Made by a program: the position numbers and the translations under genes
In this document: positions 6,659 through 11,896 of the stretch, in pieces
Layout of the letters: each line of letters begins with the position of its first letter
How positions within the stretch are numbered: the stretch's first letter is position 1
Virus record (IMG/VR): IMGVR_UViG_3300032954_000032
Coordinates: 1 to 44,025 of that record
DNA: 44,025 nt
Direction: 5' to 3' (one strand)
Source of the DNA: a virus
Notes under the pieces: model-generated
What the model was told of the DNA's origin: nothing
The model's input: the letters and a program-made list of their open reading frames with translations, nothing else
Databases searched by the model: none

Positions 6659-6847
6659 ATGAATATAAATGGCGAAGTTTTAGCGGAGTTAAAGCCTCAA
6701 ATTGAGTTATGGATTAAAGATTTTGAGAAAACTCAACCGAGGAATATTGAAATTGACACAGATACTTTTGAAGGTTCGGCTTATGATATTCTAAGCTGTA
6801 TTTTACAGAATTTAGAGGATTAAATGGCCTTAACAGAACGGAGTTAG
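6527..6847 (+). repeat. Three copies of a 25-bp TGGCCTT...GGAGTTA unit
   Basis: TGTGGCCTTAGTAAAAC followed by GGAGTTAG starts at 6527, with variants at 6603 (TGTGGCCTTGTTAAAAT, GGAGTTAA) and 6823 (AATGGCCTTAACAGAAC, GGAGTTAG). The copies flank the 54-residue ORF, so that ORF sits in a repeat-bounded cassette. Confidence 0.6.
6659..6823 (+). CDS. Small hypothetical protein, 54 aa
   Basis: A 54-residue acidic, mostly helical protein (EVLAELKPQIELWIKDFEK, then DILSCILQNLED). It has a well-placed Shine-Dalgarno site, GGAG five bases before the ATG, within one of the GGAGTTA repeats. It converges with the zinc-ribbon gene at 6844. Family and function are unknown; the clean RBS and good codon content support a real gene. 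Confidence 0.6.
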   Translation: MNINGEVLAELKPQIELWIKDFEKTQPRNIEIDTDTFEGSAYDILSCILQNLED

Positions 6848-7017
6848 TTCGGCTTTCTTATCCCGAATGTGCCTTTGCGGTTGTAGACATTTGAGGTCAA
6901 GTGGTAGTTAAAGCACTTTTCGCACTTATATACTCTCATTCGCTTACCTTTGCCTAGAATTCCTCGGAGCGCAAAATGGGCAGCCTTTTTTGTCCTGAAT
7001 GAGACTTTTCCGCACAT
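6844..7017 (-). CDS. Small zinc-ribbon protein with YKCEKCFNYHLTS motif
   Basis: The 57-residue basic protein begins MCGKVSFRTKKAAHFALR and has YKCEKCFNYHLTSN at about 30-43. This N-terminal Cys plus CxxC...H pattern is familiar from small phage and bacterial zinc-ribbon proteins of unknown role. It is the last gene of the minus-strand small-gene cluster. Its 5' region is a 14-bp tandem repeat array. It is probably a nucleic-acid-binding accessory protein. Confidence 0.7.
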   Translation of the reverse strand: MCGKVSFRTKKAAHFALRGILGKGKRMRVYKCEKCFNYHLTSNVYNRKGTFGIRKPN

Positions 7018-7024
7018 AACAGAT

Positions 7025-7094
7025 GGAGTTAGTGGAGTGGAGTTAGTTGGATGGAGTTAATGGTGTGGAGTTAATCAGATGGAGTTAGAGCGAA
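7025..7094. repeat. Five 14-bp tandem repeats (GGAGTTA phase)
   Basis: GGAGTTA(G/A) begins at 7025, 7039, 7053, 7067 and 7081, an exact 14-bp spacing. The other seven bases vary (TGGAGT, TTGGAT, TGGTGT and so on). The array lies between the stop of the 7085-7462 gene, which it overlaps by 10 bp, and the start of the zinc-ribbon gene. Constant core and drifting spacer suggest an old tandem duplication or a set of binding sites. Confidence 0.75.
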
Positions 7095-7462
7095 GTTACT
7101 GTTTTGTCGTAAGTTTGCCAGTCTACGCCGAGTTCCGCACAGACAATCTTCTCTATGCCCGTGGCGATTAAATGCTGCTTTTTATAAGGGGAGTTAGGTG
7201 CATCCCCAGGTTCTGATGTGTCATTTTTAGGACGGAGTTGTTCGTAATCCTTGTCGAAGTTATCGATGATTTTAAAGGAAATTCCGGCGGATTTTGCGAG
7301 TTGCATCTCAATCAATTCATGGAGTATCACGAGAAATTCATAGTCGGAGTTCTTCATATCCGACACCCGCATTTGAATGACATCGTGTTCGTCTATCCAG
7401 TAATCGCCGACTGTTTCGTAGCGGTGTTGGTCGTGCGGAATTGTCTCAATATTTATATTCAT
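7085..7462 (-). CDS. Conserved phage protein with HELIE motif
   Basis: The 125-residue protein has VILHELIEMQLAKSAGI (about 45-61), a later EPGDAPNSPYKKQH segment (84-97) and a C-terminal IEKIVCAELGVDW. I recognise this arrangement from hypothetical phage proteins. HELIE resembles half of a metal-binding HExxH helix, and the downstream His in QH could complete a site, but protease activity is not shown. The start overlaps the preceding gene's end by 17 nt, as throughout this cluster. Confidence 0.65.
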   Translation of the reverse strand: MNINIETIPHDQHRYETVGDYWIDEHDVIQMRVSDMKNSDYEFLVILHELIEMQLAKSAGISFKIIDNFDKDYEQLRPKNDTSEPGDAPNSPYKKQHLIATGIEKIVCAELGVDWQTYDKTVTSL

Positions 7463-7601
7463 CTTTTAAAGATTTAGGGTCGAGTTCTTCGTCATCACCT
7501 TCAGCTACATAAAACACGCTTGGAATTTGAAGAACAGGCTTAGGAGAGGAGATCCTCACCTTGACCTTCTGCGGCGGAGTTGGTTGATGTTTGGGTCGCA
7601 T
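7446..7601 (-). CDS. Small hypothetical protein, 51 aa
   Basis: A 51-residue protein with a basic Pro-rich N-terminus (MRPKHQPTPPQKVKVRI) and an acidic C-terminus (EGDDEELDPKSLKDEYKY). The ATG at 7601 is preferred over an in-frame TTG at 7640. It overlaps its neighbours by 62 and 17 nt, so translation is probably coupled. No family was recognised. Confidence 0.5.
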   Translation of the reverse strand: MRPKHQPTPPQKVKVRISSPKPVLQIPSVFYVAEGDDEELDPKSLKDEYKY

Positions 7602-7770
7602 CAATAGTTGGAATTTCCGCCGTGTTGAAAAAATTATCAATGATAGTCTTTACCTCGTCCAAAGTCACGGCTACTTTGACCGGATAAAATGTGTTGCCTT
7701 GTAAATTTATGGTATAACCGCCATCAAGCTGGTTGATAAAAACTGACTTCGGTTTAACTTCTTTCGGCAT
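7540..7770 (-). CDS. Small hypothetical protein, 76 aa
   Basis: Starting at the ATG at 7770 (upstream AAAGGGAAAAAATCA acts as RBS) gives 76 residues: beta-rich at first (SVFINQLDGGYTINLQGNTF), then a helix LDEVKTIIDNFF and a polar Ser/Thr tail. The longer frame back to 7926 lies over two other genes and is less likely. The function is unknown. Confidence 0.55.
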   Translation of the reverse strand: MPKEVKPKSVFINQLDGGYTINLQGNTFYPVKVAVTLDEVKTIIDNFFNTAEIPTIDATQTSTNSAAEGQGEDLLS

Positions 7771-7897
7771 TGATTTTTTCCCTTTCGAATTCTTTAATGG
7801 TTTGTAAAGCAAGGCCGTCAAGCCGCTTGGCGTTGCCGGTCTTGTGCGGTTTGCATAGCGAGCAACTCCTTTTCTTCTTGTGTAAACGCTTGCGCAT
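7754..7897 (-). CDS. Small basic protein with CSLCKPHK motif
   Basis: A 47-residue, very basic protein whose start MRKRLHKKKRSCSLCKPHKT matches a short protein type common in phage and bacterial genomes (KRSCxLCKPHK), probably a zinc-binding peptide. It overlaps the preceding gene's end by 80 nt and the next gene's start by 17 nt. Such long overlap is unusual, and one of the two overlapping frames may be shorter than annotated. Confidence 0.6.
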   Translation of the reverse strand: MRKRLHKKKRSCSLCKPHKTGNAKRLDGLALQTIKEFEREKINAERS

Positions 7898-8165
7898 TGT
7901 GGTAAGTGTAATCTTTTTTGCCGCACTCACATCGGTAATCAAACCAATAACGGTCATTATCCCATTTGAAACTTGGCACTCGGACGCTGACGGGTTTCAA
8001 CTGATGCGGGCCTTTATGAGCTTTGCAAAATTTACGGTTTGGGTGCTTCCGGTATGGTAAAACTTCTAACTGCTCGGTCAATATTTTCTTGACTGATAAC
8101 GGCGGGGGCGGGCTTCCCCAATTCTGCCTCTTCTTCGGCGATTCTTTTTTTCTCTTGAAGTTCAT
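7818..8165 (-). CDS. Hypothetical protein with Cys/His pairs
   Basis: The open frame gives up to 115 residues, with zinc-type CKAHKGPH (about 47-54) and YRCECGKK (78-85). The ATG at 8165 would overlap the preceding gene by 134 nt; a TTG near 8083 (TEQLEVLPYRKHP...) is a reasonable alternative start, so the N-terminus is uncertain. The C-terminal 26 residues overlap the CSLCKPHK gene. It is a probable small nucleic-acid-binding protein with no family match recognised. Confidence 0.5.
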   Translation of the reverse strand: MNFKRKKESPKKRQNWGSPPPPLSVKKILTEQLEVLPYRKHPNRKFCKAHKGPHQLKPVSVRVPSFKWDNDRYWFDYRCECGKKDYTYHNAQAFTQEEKELLAMQTAQDRQRQAA

Positions 8166-8382
8166 AATTAGTCTCGGCTACATGAAGTTTCACATAAAAC
8201 TCATTTTGGACTTTTTCATCCACAAACGCCTTTTGGAAATCTTCAGGGCTTACTTTTGCCGCAATCGCTACCGCGCGGATTTGTTCCACAATGTTTAGCA
8301 TCCGCTCATCCATATACCTTAAAACATTAGCCACTTCTAGTTGCTTTTTAGTAAGTTTGGGTAATTTATGATCTTTTGACAT
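8032..8382 (-). CDS. Hypothetical helical protein, 116 aa
   Basis: A 116-residue, mostly alpha-helical, charged protein: LTKKQLEVANVLRYMDERML, then long helices to about residue 90 and a Pro-rich tail. It overlaps the upstream gene by 17 nt. No Shine-Dalgarno site is visible, so translational coupling is likely. Family unknown. Confidence 0.55.
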   Translation of the reverse strand: MSKDHKLPKLTKKQLEVANVLRYMDERMLNIVEQIRAVAIAAKVSPEDFQKAFVDEKVQNEFYVKLHVAETNYELQEKKRIAEEEAELGKPAPAVISQENIDRAVRSFTIPEAPKP

Positions 8383-8584
8383 TTTGGGGTAATTGTTGTA
8401 TAAAGTGGTTTCCAGTCAAAACTGTAGTAAAACCTTGGCAAAAAGGACACAGACATTCGAATTTTCCCCGCATTTTATCGAGAACAAAACCAGCTTGATC
8501 ATCCATATCATAGAAAACCGCTTGAATAACAAGAGGATTAGAAATTTGACGATTTACTTTAATTATGGTCTTATGATTAAGCAT
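8366..8584 (-). CDS. Small protein with CPFC motif, first gene of minus cluster
   Basis: A 72-residue protein with ECLCPFCQGF (about 43-52), a likely zinc or redox Cys pair. A good Shine-Dalgarno site (GGAG, seven bases before the ATG) lies at the base of a structured leader (8595-8664). It is the first gene behind the minus promoter at 8797-8825, so its expression would depend on the intervening terminator and leader folds. Confidence 0.6.
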   Translation of the reverse strand: MLNHKTIIKVNRQISNPLVIQAVFYDMDDQAGFVLDKMRGKFECLCPFCQGFTTVLTGNHFIQQLPQNVKRS

Positions 8585-8594
8585 TTCATTCTCC

Positions 8595-8664
8595 GCCCTC
8601 GCTTACAAGTATCTGCTCCGCTTTTACACATCAGGAGCGGCTCCCTTACTTACATTTCGAGGGC
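8595..8664 (-). ncRNA. Structured leader with perfect closing stem
   Basis: GCCCTCG (8595-8601) and CGAGGGC (8658-8664) are a perfect 7-bp inverted repeat. The stem extends with TGTAAGTA/TACTTGTA when read as RNA of the minus strand (two G-U pairs), and an inner GCTCC/GGAGC helix follows. It lies in the 5' leader of the minus cluster next to the first gene's RBS, so it could gate translation. Two smaller hairpins (GAGCA/TGCTC and TCGCT/AGCGA) lie upstream at about 8667-8705. Confidence 0.5.
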
Positions 8665-8715
8665 GTGAGCAGCAATTTGCTTGCTCTAAAATCGCTGTAA
8701 GCGACGGCGGAAAAT

Positions 8716-8738
8716 AAAAAAGACCGCAAAAAGCGGTT
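8716..8738 (-). terminator. Leader terminator on minus strand
   Basis: Minus-strand ACCGC-TTTTT-GCGGT followed by C and six Ts. It lies about 55 nt after the predicted start of the minus promoter and before all genes of the cluster. It would release a short RNA unless read through, which implies attenuation. Confidence 0.6.
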
Positions 8739-8796
8739 ATCCTTGGAAAGGTAGATTAGACTGCGTTAATTTGTAATCGCAGGTATTCATAGGGTA

Positions 8797-8825
8797 AGTT
8801 TAGCAAATTTTTAAAGAATTGTCAA
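8797..8825 (-). promoter_or_regulatory. Minus-strand extended -10 promoter
   Basis: On the minus strand: -35 TTGACA (8825 to 8820, consensus), a 17-bp spacer and -10 TAAACT (8802 to 8797) preceded by TGC. It drives the small-gene cluster 8584 to 6844 and is divergent from the plus promoter at 8868. Confidence 0.65.
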
Positions 8826-8841
8826 TGGAAATACCAATAAA

Positions 8842-8861
8842 TGTGGATAAACTGTGGATAA
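8842..8861. promoter_or_regulatory. Two perfect DnaA boxes (candidate origin)
   Basis: TGTGGATAA, the exact complement of the DnaA box TTATCCACA, occurs at 8842-8850 and 8853-8861, 11 bp apart and in the same orientation. The pair lies between divergent promoters next to an A/T-rich stretch (8795-8840). It could recruit host DnaA for replication or regulation. No phage replication initiator was found. Confidence 0.7.
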
Positions 8862-8867
8862 ACCCTA

Positions 8868-8895
8868 TTGACTTGACATTACTCTGTGCTATAAT
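8868..8895 (+). promoter_or_regulatory. Plus-strand extended -10 promoter
   Basis: -35 TTGACT (8868-8873), 16-bp spacer, TGC then consensus -10 TATAAT (8890-8895); predicted start near 8902. It is one of the strongest promoters in the window. Its leader immediately enters a large hairpin. Confidence 0.75.
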
Positions 8896-8901
8896 ACAAT
8901 C

Positions 8902-8990
8902 ACTTATATAGGAATGATATAGGTTCCACTAAATCCGTTTCTTTGGCCTTGTAAGCTATATCCTTACAACGCCAGAAAAGCGGATTTTTT
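8902..8990 (+). ncRNA. Short terminated RNA or attenuator leader
   Basis: From the predicted start near 8902, AAATCCG (8931-8937) pairs with CGGATTT (8981-8987), TGGC (8944-8947) with GCCA (8971-8974) and TTGTAAG (8949-8955) with CTTACAA (8963-8969), with only a few mismatches between. Six Ts (8985-8990) end the hairpin, and the ATG of the next gene follows with no gap. It is either an 89-nt small RNA with its own promoter and terminator, or an attenuator of the 8991 gene. Confidence 0.65.
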
Positions 8991-9233
8991 ATGCCAAAAA
9001 CTTTGGAAAAAGCAATAGACGAGTTAGAAAAATGGATGAATCTTGAACAAGATAATCCTGACCAGCCAAATAACAAAACTGTTGCAAAATTAGGATTAAC
9101 AATCCATTATTCTCCTACATCAGGAGTCTGGCAATGTTTCTATGGCCGTAGACACTTTAAAAAATATACTGGAATTGGCGAAACTCCATTAAAAGCGGTG
9201 TTAGCAAAAATTGAACTAGATAATAATCTGTAA
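8991..9233 (+). CDS. Hypothetical protein, 80 aa, behind a hairpin/T-tract
   Basis: An 80-residue protein with an N-terminal helix (LEKAIDELEKWMNLEQD) and a beta-rich remainder (GLTIHYSPTSGVWQCFY); no family recognised. The ATG directly follows the T-tract of a terminator-like hairpin, leaving no room for an RBS outside the stem. An internal ATG at residue 16 is an alternative start. Expression probably depends on whether the hairpin forms. Confidence 0.6.
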   Translation: MPKTLEKAIDELEKWMNLEQDNPDQPNNKTVAKLGLTIHYSPTSGVWQCFYGRRHFKKYTGIGETPLKAVLAKIELDNNL

Positions 9234-9238
9234 ATTTT

Positions 9239-9376
9239 ATGCCAAACCCAACTTGCAAAAAATGCGGTCAAGAACTGACCGACGAATACGATCTAATCAT
9301 CATAGACGCTTTAACGGCGTACCATAAATTGTGCGCGCCAAAAGTTAGAGACCAAGAAACTGCTTCTGCGGAGTAA
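9239..9376 (+). CDS. Small zinc-ribbon-like protein, 45 aa
   Basis: A 45-residue protein beginning MPNPTCKKCGQELTDEYD, with CxxC at 6-9 and a second metal pair HxxC at about 29-32 (YHKLC). This is typical of small zinc-binding phage proteins. It starts 6 bp after the 8991-9233 stop. The role is unknown. Confidence 0.6.
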   Translation: MPNPTCKKCGQELTDEYDLIIIDALTAYHKLCAPKVRDQETASAE

Positions 9377-9618
9377 TCCCAGCGGCGGTTTTTTGTTTTT
9401 TACAACGAAATCCAAACCCCAGCTTTTAGGGCAACGCTGGTTAAACCGCTCTACGAGTTCACTTTAGGCTTAGATGCGAAAGCTCGGAAAATAGGTTGAC
9501 CGCTCCTACCGAGCCGTCTGATTTAAGTCGAAAGCGAAAACATCTGGATTTTCTTCATATTTTAACTAATTTCTCCTGTTATCAGAGGGAAAAGCGGTGC
9601 CTTTTGTTCTAAACGGTA
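9377..9618 (+). other. Gene-free stretch with inverted repeats
   Basis: No ORF is supported. AGCTCGG (about 9480) and CCGAGC (about 9509) form a perfect stem, and CCAGC/GCTGG (about 9419 and 9435) another, so a folded RNA is possible if the operon reads through. A T-rich run at about 9391-9402 follows a GC-rich AGCGGCGG and may contribute to termination, but no clean hairpin was found there. Confidence 0.35.
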
Positions 9619-9647
9619 TTGACGAATATTCGTAGGTGTGCTATACT
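9619..9647 (+). promoter_or_regulatory. Extended -10 promoter of regulator/recombination operon
   Basis: -35 TTGACG (9619-9624), a 17-bp spacer and TGC-TATACT (-10 at 9642-9647). The 12-bp palindrome ACGAATATTCGT overlaps the -35, so a repressor bound there would block RNA polymerase. Confidence 0.75.
9622..9633. promoter_or_regulatory. Operator-like palindrome ACGAATATTCGT
   Basis: A perfect 12-bp inverted repeat overlapping the -35 of the 9619 promoter. A near copy, ACAAATATTCGT, lies at 9685-9696 within a second TTGACA-containing repeat, and a looser GATATTC follows at about 9708. They are candidate operators for one of the HTH proteins encoded directly downstream. Confidence 0.65.
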
Positions 9648-9684
9648 ATCCCTATAAAGGTCGGAAAGTGGATAAACTAGCTTG

Positions 9685-9696
9685 ACAAATATTCGT
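9685..9696. promoter_or_regulatory. Second operator-like site ACAAATATTCGT
   Basis: It differs by one base from the palindrome at 9622 and again sits next to a TTGACA (9682-9687). No good -10 follows at 16-18 bp, so this is probably an operator copy rather than a second promoter. Confidence 0.5.
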
Positions 9697-9730
9697 ATAC
9701 AGTACAAGATATTCATAGAAAGGAAATCTT

Positions 9731-9910
9731 ATGAAAAGAACTAAACGAGTAAACACGCCGCTCCAGCAGGCGATTATTGATAGCTGGAAGAAGACCAAGG
9801 TAGTTCATCCTAGTTATGGCTCAATAGCCAAAGAACTTGGCTGTTCTGTCGCCACCGTATTCAATACGGTCAAGAAATACTTAAAACTTAAAAGCGATGC
9901 CAAACAATAA
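9731..9910 (+). CDS. Small HTH regulator, 59 aa
   Basis: A 59-residue basic protein whose C-terminal half is a helix-turn-helix: YGSIAKELGCSVATVFNTVK (about 30-49). A good Shine-Dalgarno site (AAAGGAAA) precedes the ATG. It is the first gene behind a promoter overlapped by a 12-bp palindrome, the usual place for an autoregulator. It overlaps the next gene by 14 nt. Whether it binds ACGAATATTCGT is inference. Confidence 0.75.
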   Translation: MKRTKRVNTPLQQAIIDSWKKTKVVHPSYGSIAKELGCSVATVFNTVKKYLKLKSDAKQ

Positions 9911-10370
9911 CGACCCCTCTTTTAGGGGCTATAGAGCGAGAGGTTTAACTGGCCGAATTCAAGCAGCCATCGAAGCGGACGCTAATCTAAGCGTCAGTGA
10001 ATTGGCAGAAGAATTCCACACGACTGAACGTAAAGTATGGGGATTGTTGGTTCATCTGAACCGCAAGCAGTCCAAATATTATTCGGTCGGCGGAAAATTC
10101 GGAGTGGCTGGTAAGATAGTCAACATCTACAAGAAGCAGGGGCATATTCGGGAAACAGTTAATCGTCAAGATAAAAATATTCTCGCTCCTGGAATTGAAC
10201 GATTAGCGAGGCAGATAGAGCACGCAATGGAACGCTATCCACACATGGCCGATGAGTTCCAACACTTACTATTAGATAAAGCGGCTCGCTTTGCCGCTAT
10301 CAAGGATTCTTTAAATGCGAATCGTCGACATTCCCATCAACCAACTCAAGCGAGACTCCAAGCAGCCTAG
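9897..10370 (+). CDS. HTH-containing protein, 157 aa
   Basis: A 157-residue protein with a probable winged or simple HTH at about 28-56 (ANLSVSELAEEFHTTERKVW), a basic central part and a helical C-terminal region with a Gln/Arg-rich tail. It lies between the small HTH gene and parB-like gene and overlaps the latter by 56 nt. A regulator or DNA-binding partner of the ParB-like protein is plausible. Family not recognised. Confidence 0.65.
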   Translation: MPNNNDPSFRGYRARGLTGRIQAAIEADANLSVSELAEEFHTTERKVWGLLVHLNRKQSKYYSVGGKFGVAGKIVNIYKKQGHIRETVNRQDKNILAPGIERLARQIEHAMERYPHMADEFQHLLLDKAARFAAIKDSLNANRRHSHQPTQARLQAA

Positions 10371-11229
10371 ACATACATTTGATACCGAAAAAATCAAAGG
10401 TATGGCTCAAAGTATTCTGACGGAGGGTATAATCAATCCGATTGAAGTTGATGAGCATAACGTAATTGTAACCGGTGAAATGCGATGGCGAGCGGCTAAG
10501 CAAGCTGGACTTAAAACAGTCCCTTGTAAAGTAATAAAAATTACTCCGGAAAATCGTTTTCGTCGTCAATTTATCGAAAATTTCCACCATAATACAATGA
10601 CAGAGTGGGACACAGCTAAGGCATTGGAAAAATTAGCATCGTGGGTCGCCGCTACCCACGCTAAAGATAAATTTAATCCTAAGACCGATAAAGGTTATAG
10701 ATATTTAGCGAAAATTATTGGTACAAGTCATCGTACTATAGGTAGATATTTGCAATTATTGACTGCTCCTAAATCAGCTCAAGTTGCAATTCAAAACAAC
10801 GAGTTAAGTGTTGAAGGTTATGATGTGATTCAAAGAGCGCCAGTAGAATATCAAGAAGAATTGATTAGACAAGCTCCAGTATTGAAAAGAGATGGGCTTA
10901 GAGAAAAAGTTTCAGCTTTAAAGCGTAATCCCGAAAAAGCTGATGAAATTCTTAACGCTCGGCCATCACAAGTAACCGAAATTGCCCCAAGAATCGCTGA
11001 CCAGATTCGAGAAAGTTATAATCCTGTTAATGAACTTTCAGACATCATCGATTCTTTGGTGGCCTGGCTGACTAATAATCCCGCCAGTAGTGTAGGGTCA
11101 ATCCACGCTCCTCGGATTATCCTAAACTTAAGCGGGGCAATAGATTCAATTAACGAATGGAGCAGAAATATTAACCAAGCGAGTTTGAAAGGAACTAGCG
11201 ATGAATATTCAAGTAGCCGTCAAAATTGA
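10315..11229 (+). CDS. ParB/Spo0J-like nuclease-fold DNA-binding protein
   Basis: The 304-residue protein has the ParB N-terminal fold: QPRHTFD (17-23), SILTEGIINPIEV (33-45), the CTP-site motif GEMRWRAAKQAG (54-65) and an ENFHHNTMT arginine-box-like segment (88-96). An HTH-type region follows at about 126-150 (LAKIIGTSHRTIGRYLQLL). The helical C-terminal third may dimerise. No ParA partner is encoded, so it may act as a transcription or replication factor rather than in partition. The 17-bp palindromes at 2132-2310 or ACGAATATTCGT sites are candidate targets (inference). Confidence 0.85.
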   Translation: MRIVDIPINQLKRDSKQPRHTFDTEKIKGMAQSILTEGIINPIEVDEHNVIVTGEMRWRAAKQAGLKTVPCKVIKITPENRFRRQFIENFHHNTMTEWDTAKALEKLASWVAATHAKDKFNPKTDKGYRYLAKIIGTSHRTIGRYLQLLTAPKSAQVAIQNNELSVEGYDVIQRAPVEYQEELIRQAPVLKRDGLREKVSALKRNPEKADEILNARPSQVTEIAPRIADQIRESYNPVNELSDIIDSLVAWLTNNPASSVGSIHAPRIILNLSGAIDSINEWSRNINQASLKGTSDEYSSSRQN

Positions 11230-11575
11230 CGGCGAGGAGATCAAAGTCTCCGATAACCTGCAAGAACTGTTGGCCAATTTGGTCAGTAGTTTCATTAAGC
11301 AGACATTAAGCGTCGGCGGTCAAAAAGTTAAGAAAGGGAGAAAGGTTAAAGATCCCAACGCTCCGAAACGAAAGCCTCGTCCCCAATGGACAAACGAGGA
11401 AACAGCGAAAGCTTTAAGTAAAATAGAGTTTTTGCAGAACCAAGGTAAGACTGATGGAGTAATGGCTAAAATCCTAGGCCCAGAATTTAATCGAACTGAG
11501 CACGGAATGTATAACAAAATTTACGAATTCCGCCGCAAAGGGAAATTGCCTCGATATAATCCGAATAATCATTAA
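11201..11575 (+). CDS. Hypothetical basic protein, SANT/Myb-like C-terminus
   Basis: A 124-residue protein with three parts: an N-terminal helix domain (VSDNLQELLANLVSSFIKQT), a basic Pro/Lys linker (KVKKGRKVKDPNAPKRKPRP) and a C-terminal segment beginning WTNEETAKAL with the spacing of a small Trp-containing DNA-binding helix bundle (ILGPEFNRTEHGMYNKIYEFRRKGKLP). It overlaps the ParB-like gene by 29 nt. DNA binding is likely; exact family unknown. Confidence 0.65.
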   Translation: MNIQVAVKIDGEEIKVSDNLQELLANLVSSFIKQTLSVGGQKVKKGRKVKDPNAPKRKPRPQWTNEETAKALSKIEFLQNQGKTDGVMAKILGPEFNRTEHGMYNKIYEFRRKGKLPRYNPNNH

Positions 11576-11585
11576 TTAAATACCA

Positions 11586-11843
11586 ATGAAAAAAGTTAGT
11601 AAAGTTAAAACTGCCAGATTAAATAAGCTTCTGGAGGTCGCTAAAGGAATTATGTTAGAGGGAAAAGATGGTGTAGTGCTGATTTTTAATCAGGAGAAAG
11701 TCACTGATGGAACTAGATTGAATGGGTGTTGTGTCGTTCACAATGTTGAACGACCACATCTCCTAAAAAGTGTCATAAGTGCTTTCAGTCTTAGCCCATT
11801 AGACGTACTTTTGGTATCTGAAGCAGAATCCGACAAAAAATAA
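11586..11843 (+). CDS. Hypothetical protein, 85 aa
   Basis: An 85-residue mixed alpha/beta protein (KLLEVAKGIMLEGKDGVVLIF, then LSPLDVLLVSEAESDKK). Its TAA overlaps the ATG of the hydrophobic micropeptide (TAATG). No family recognised. Confidence 0.6.
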   Translation: MKKVSKVKTARLNKLLEVAKGIMLEGKDGVVLIFNQEKVTDGTRLNGCCVVHNVERPHLLKSVISAFSLSPLDVLLVSEAESDKK

Positions 11844-11896
11844 TGTACCTCTTATACTTCATCATCATAATCCTATGCCTTCCGAGACACCAATAA
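11843..11896 (+). CDS. Hydrophobic micropeptide MYLLYFIIIILCLPRHQ
   Basis: A 17-residue ORF coupled by TAATG to the preceding gene and overlapping the start of the exonuclease gene by 22 nt. Its peptide nearly equals the micropeptide at 6264-6311, although the DNA differs at many third positions, which argues that the peptide is conserved. It could be a one-helix membrane peptide or a coupling leader for the exonuclease. Confidence 0.45.
   Translation: MYLLYFIIIILCLPRHQ

Noticed and set aside
7025-7094. CRISPR-like array
   Set aside because: The period is 14 bp with only a 7-8 bp core; no CRISPR repeat, spacer lengths or cas genes.
7540-7926. 128-residue version of the 7540-7770 gene
   Set aside because: The extra N-terminus lies over two other reading frames and reads as shadow; the ATG at 7770 has an RBS.
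8595-8664. tRNA-like element in the 8585-8796 leader
   Set aside because: It has an acceptor-like closing stem but no D arm, T loop or usable anticodon arm.
9682-9713. Second promoter at TTGACA 9682
   Set aside because: No acceptable -10 at 16-18 bp; the match to the upstream site is better explained as a repeated operator.
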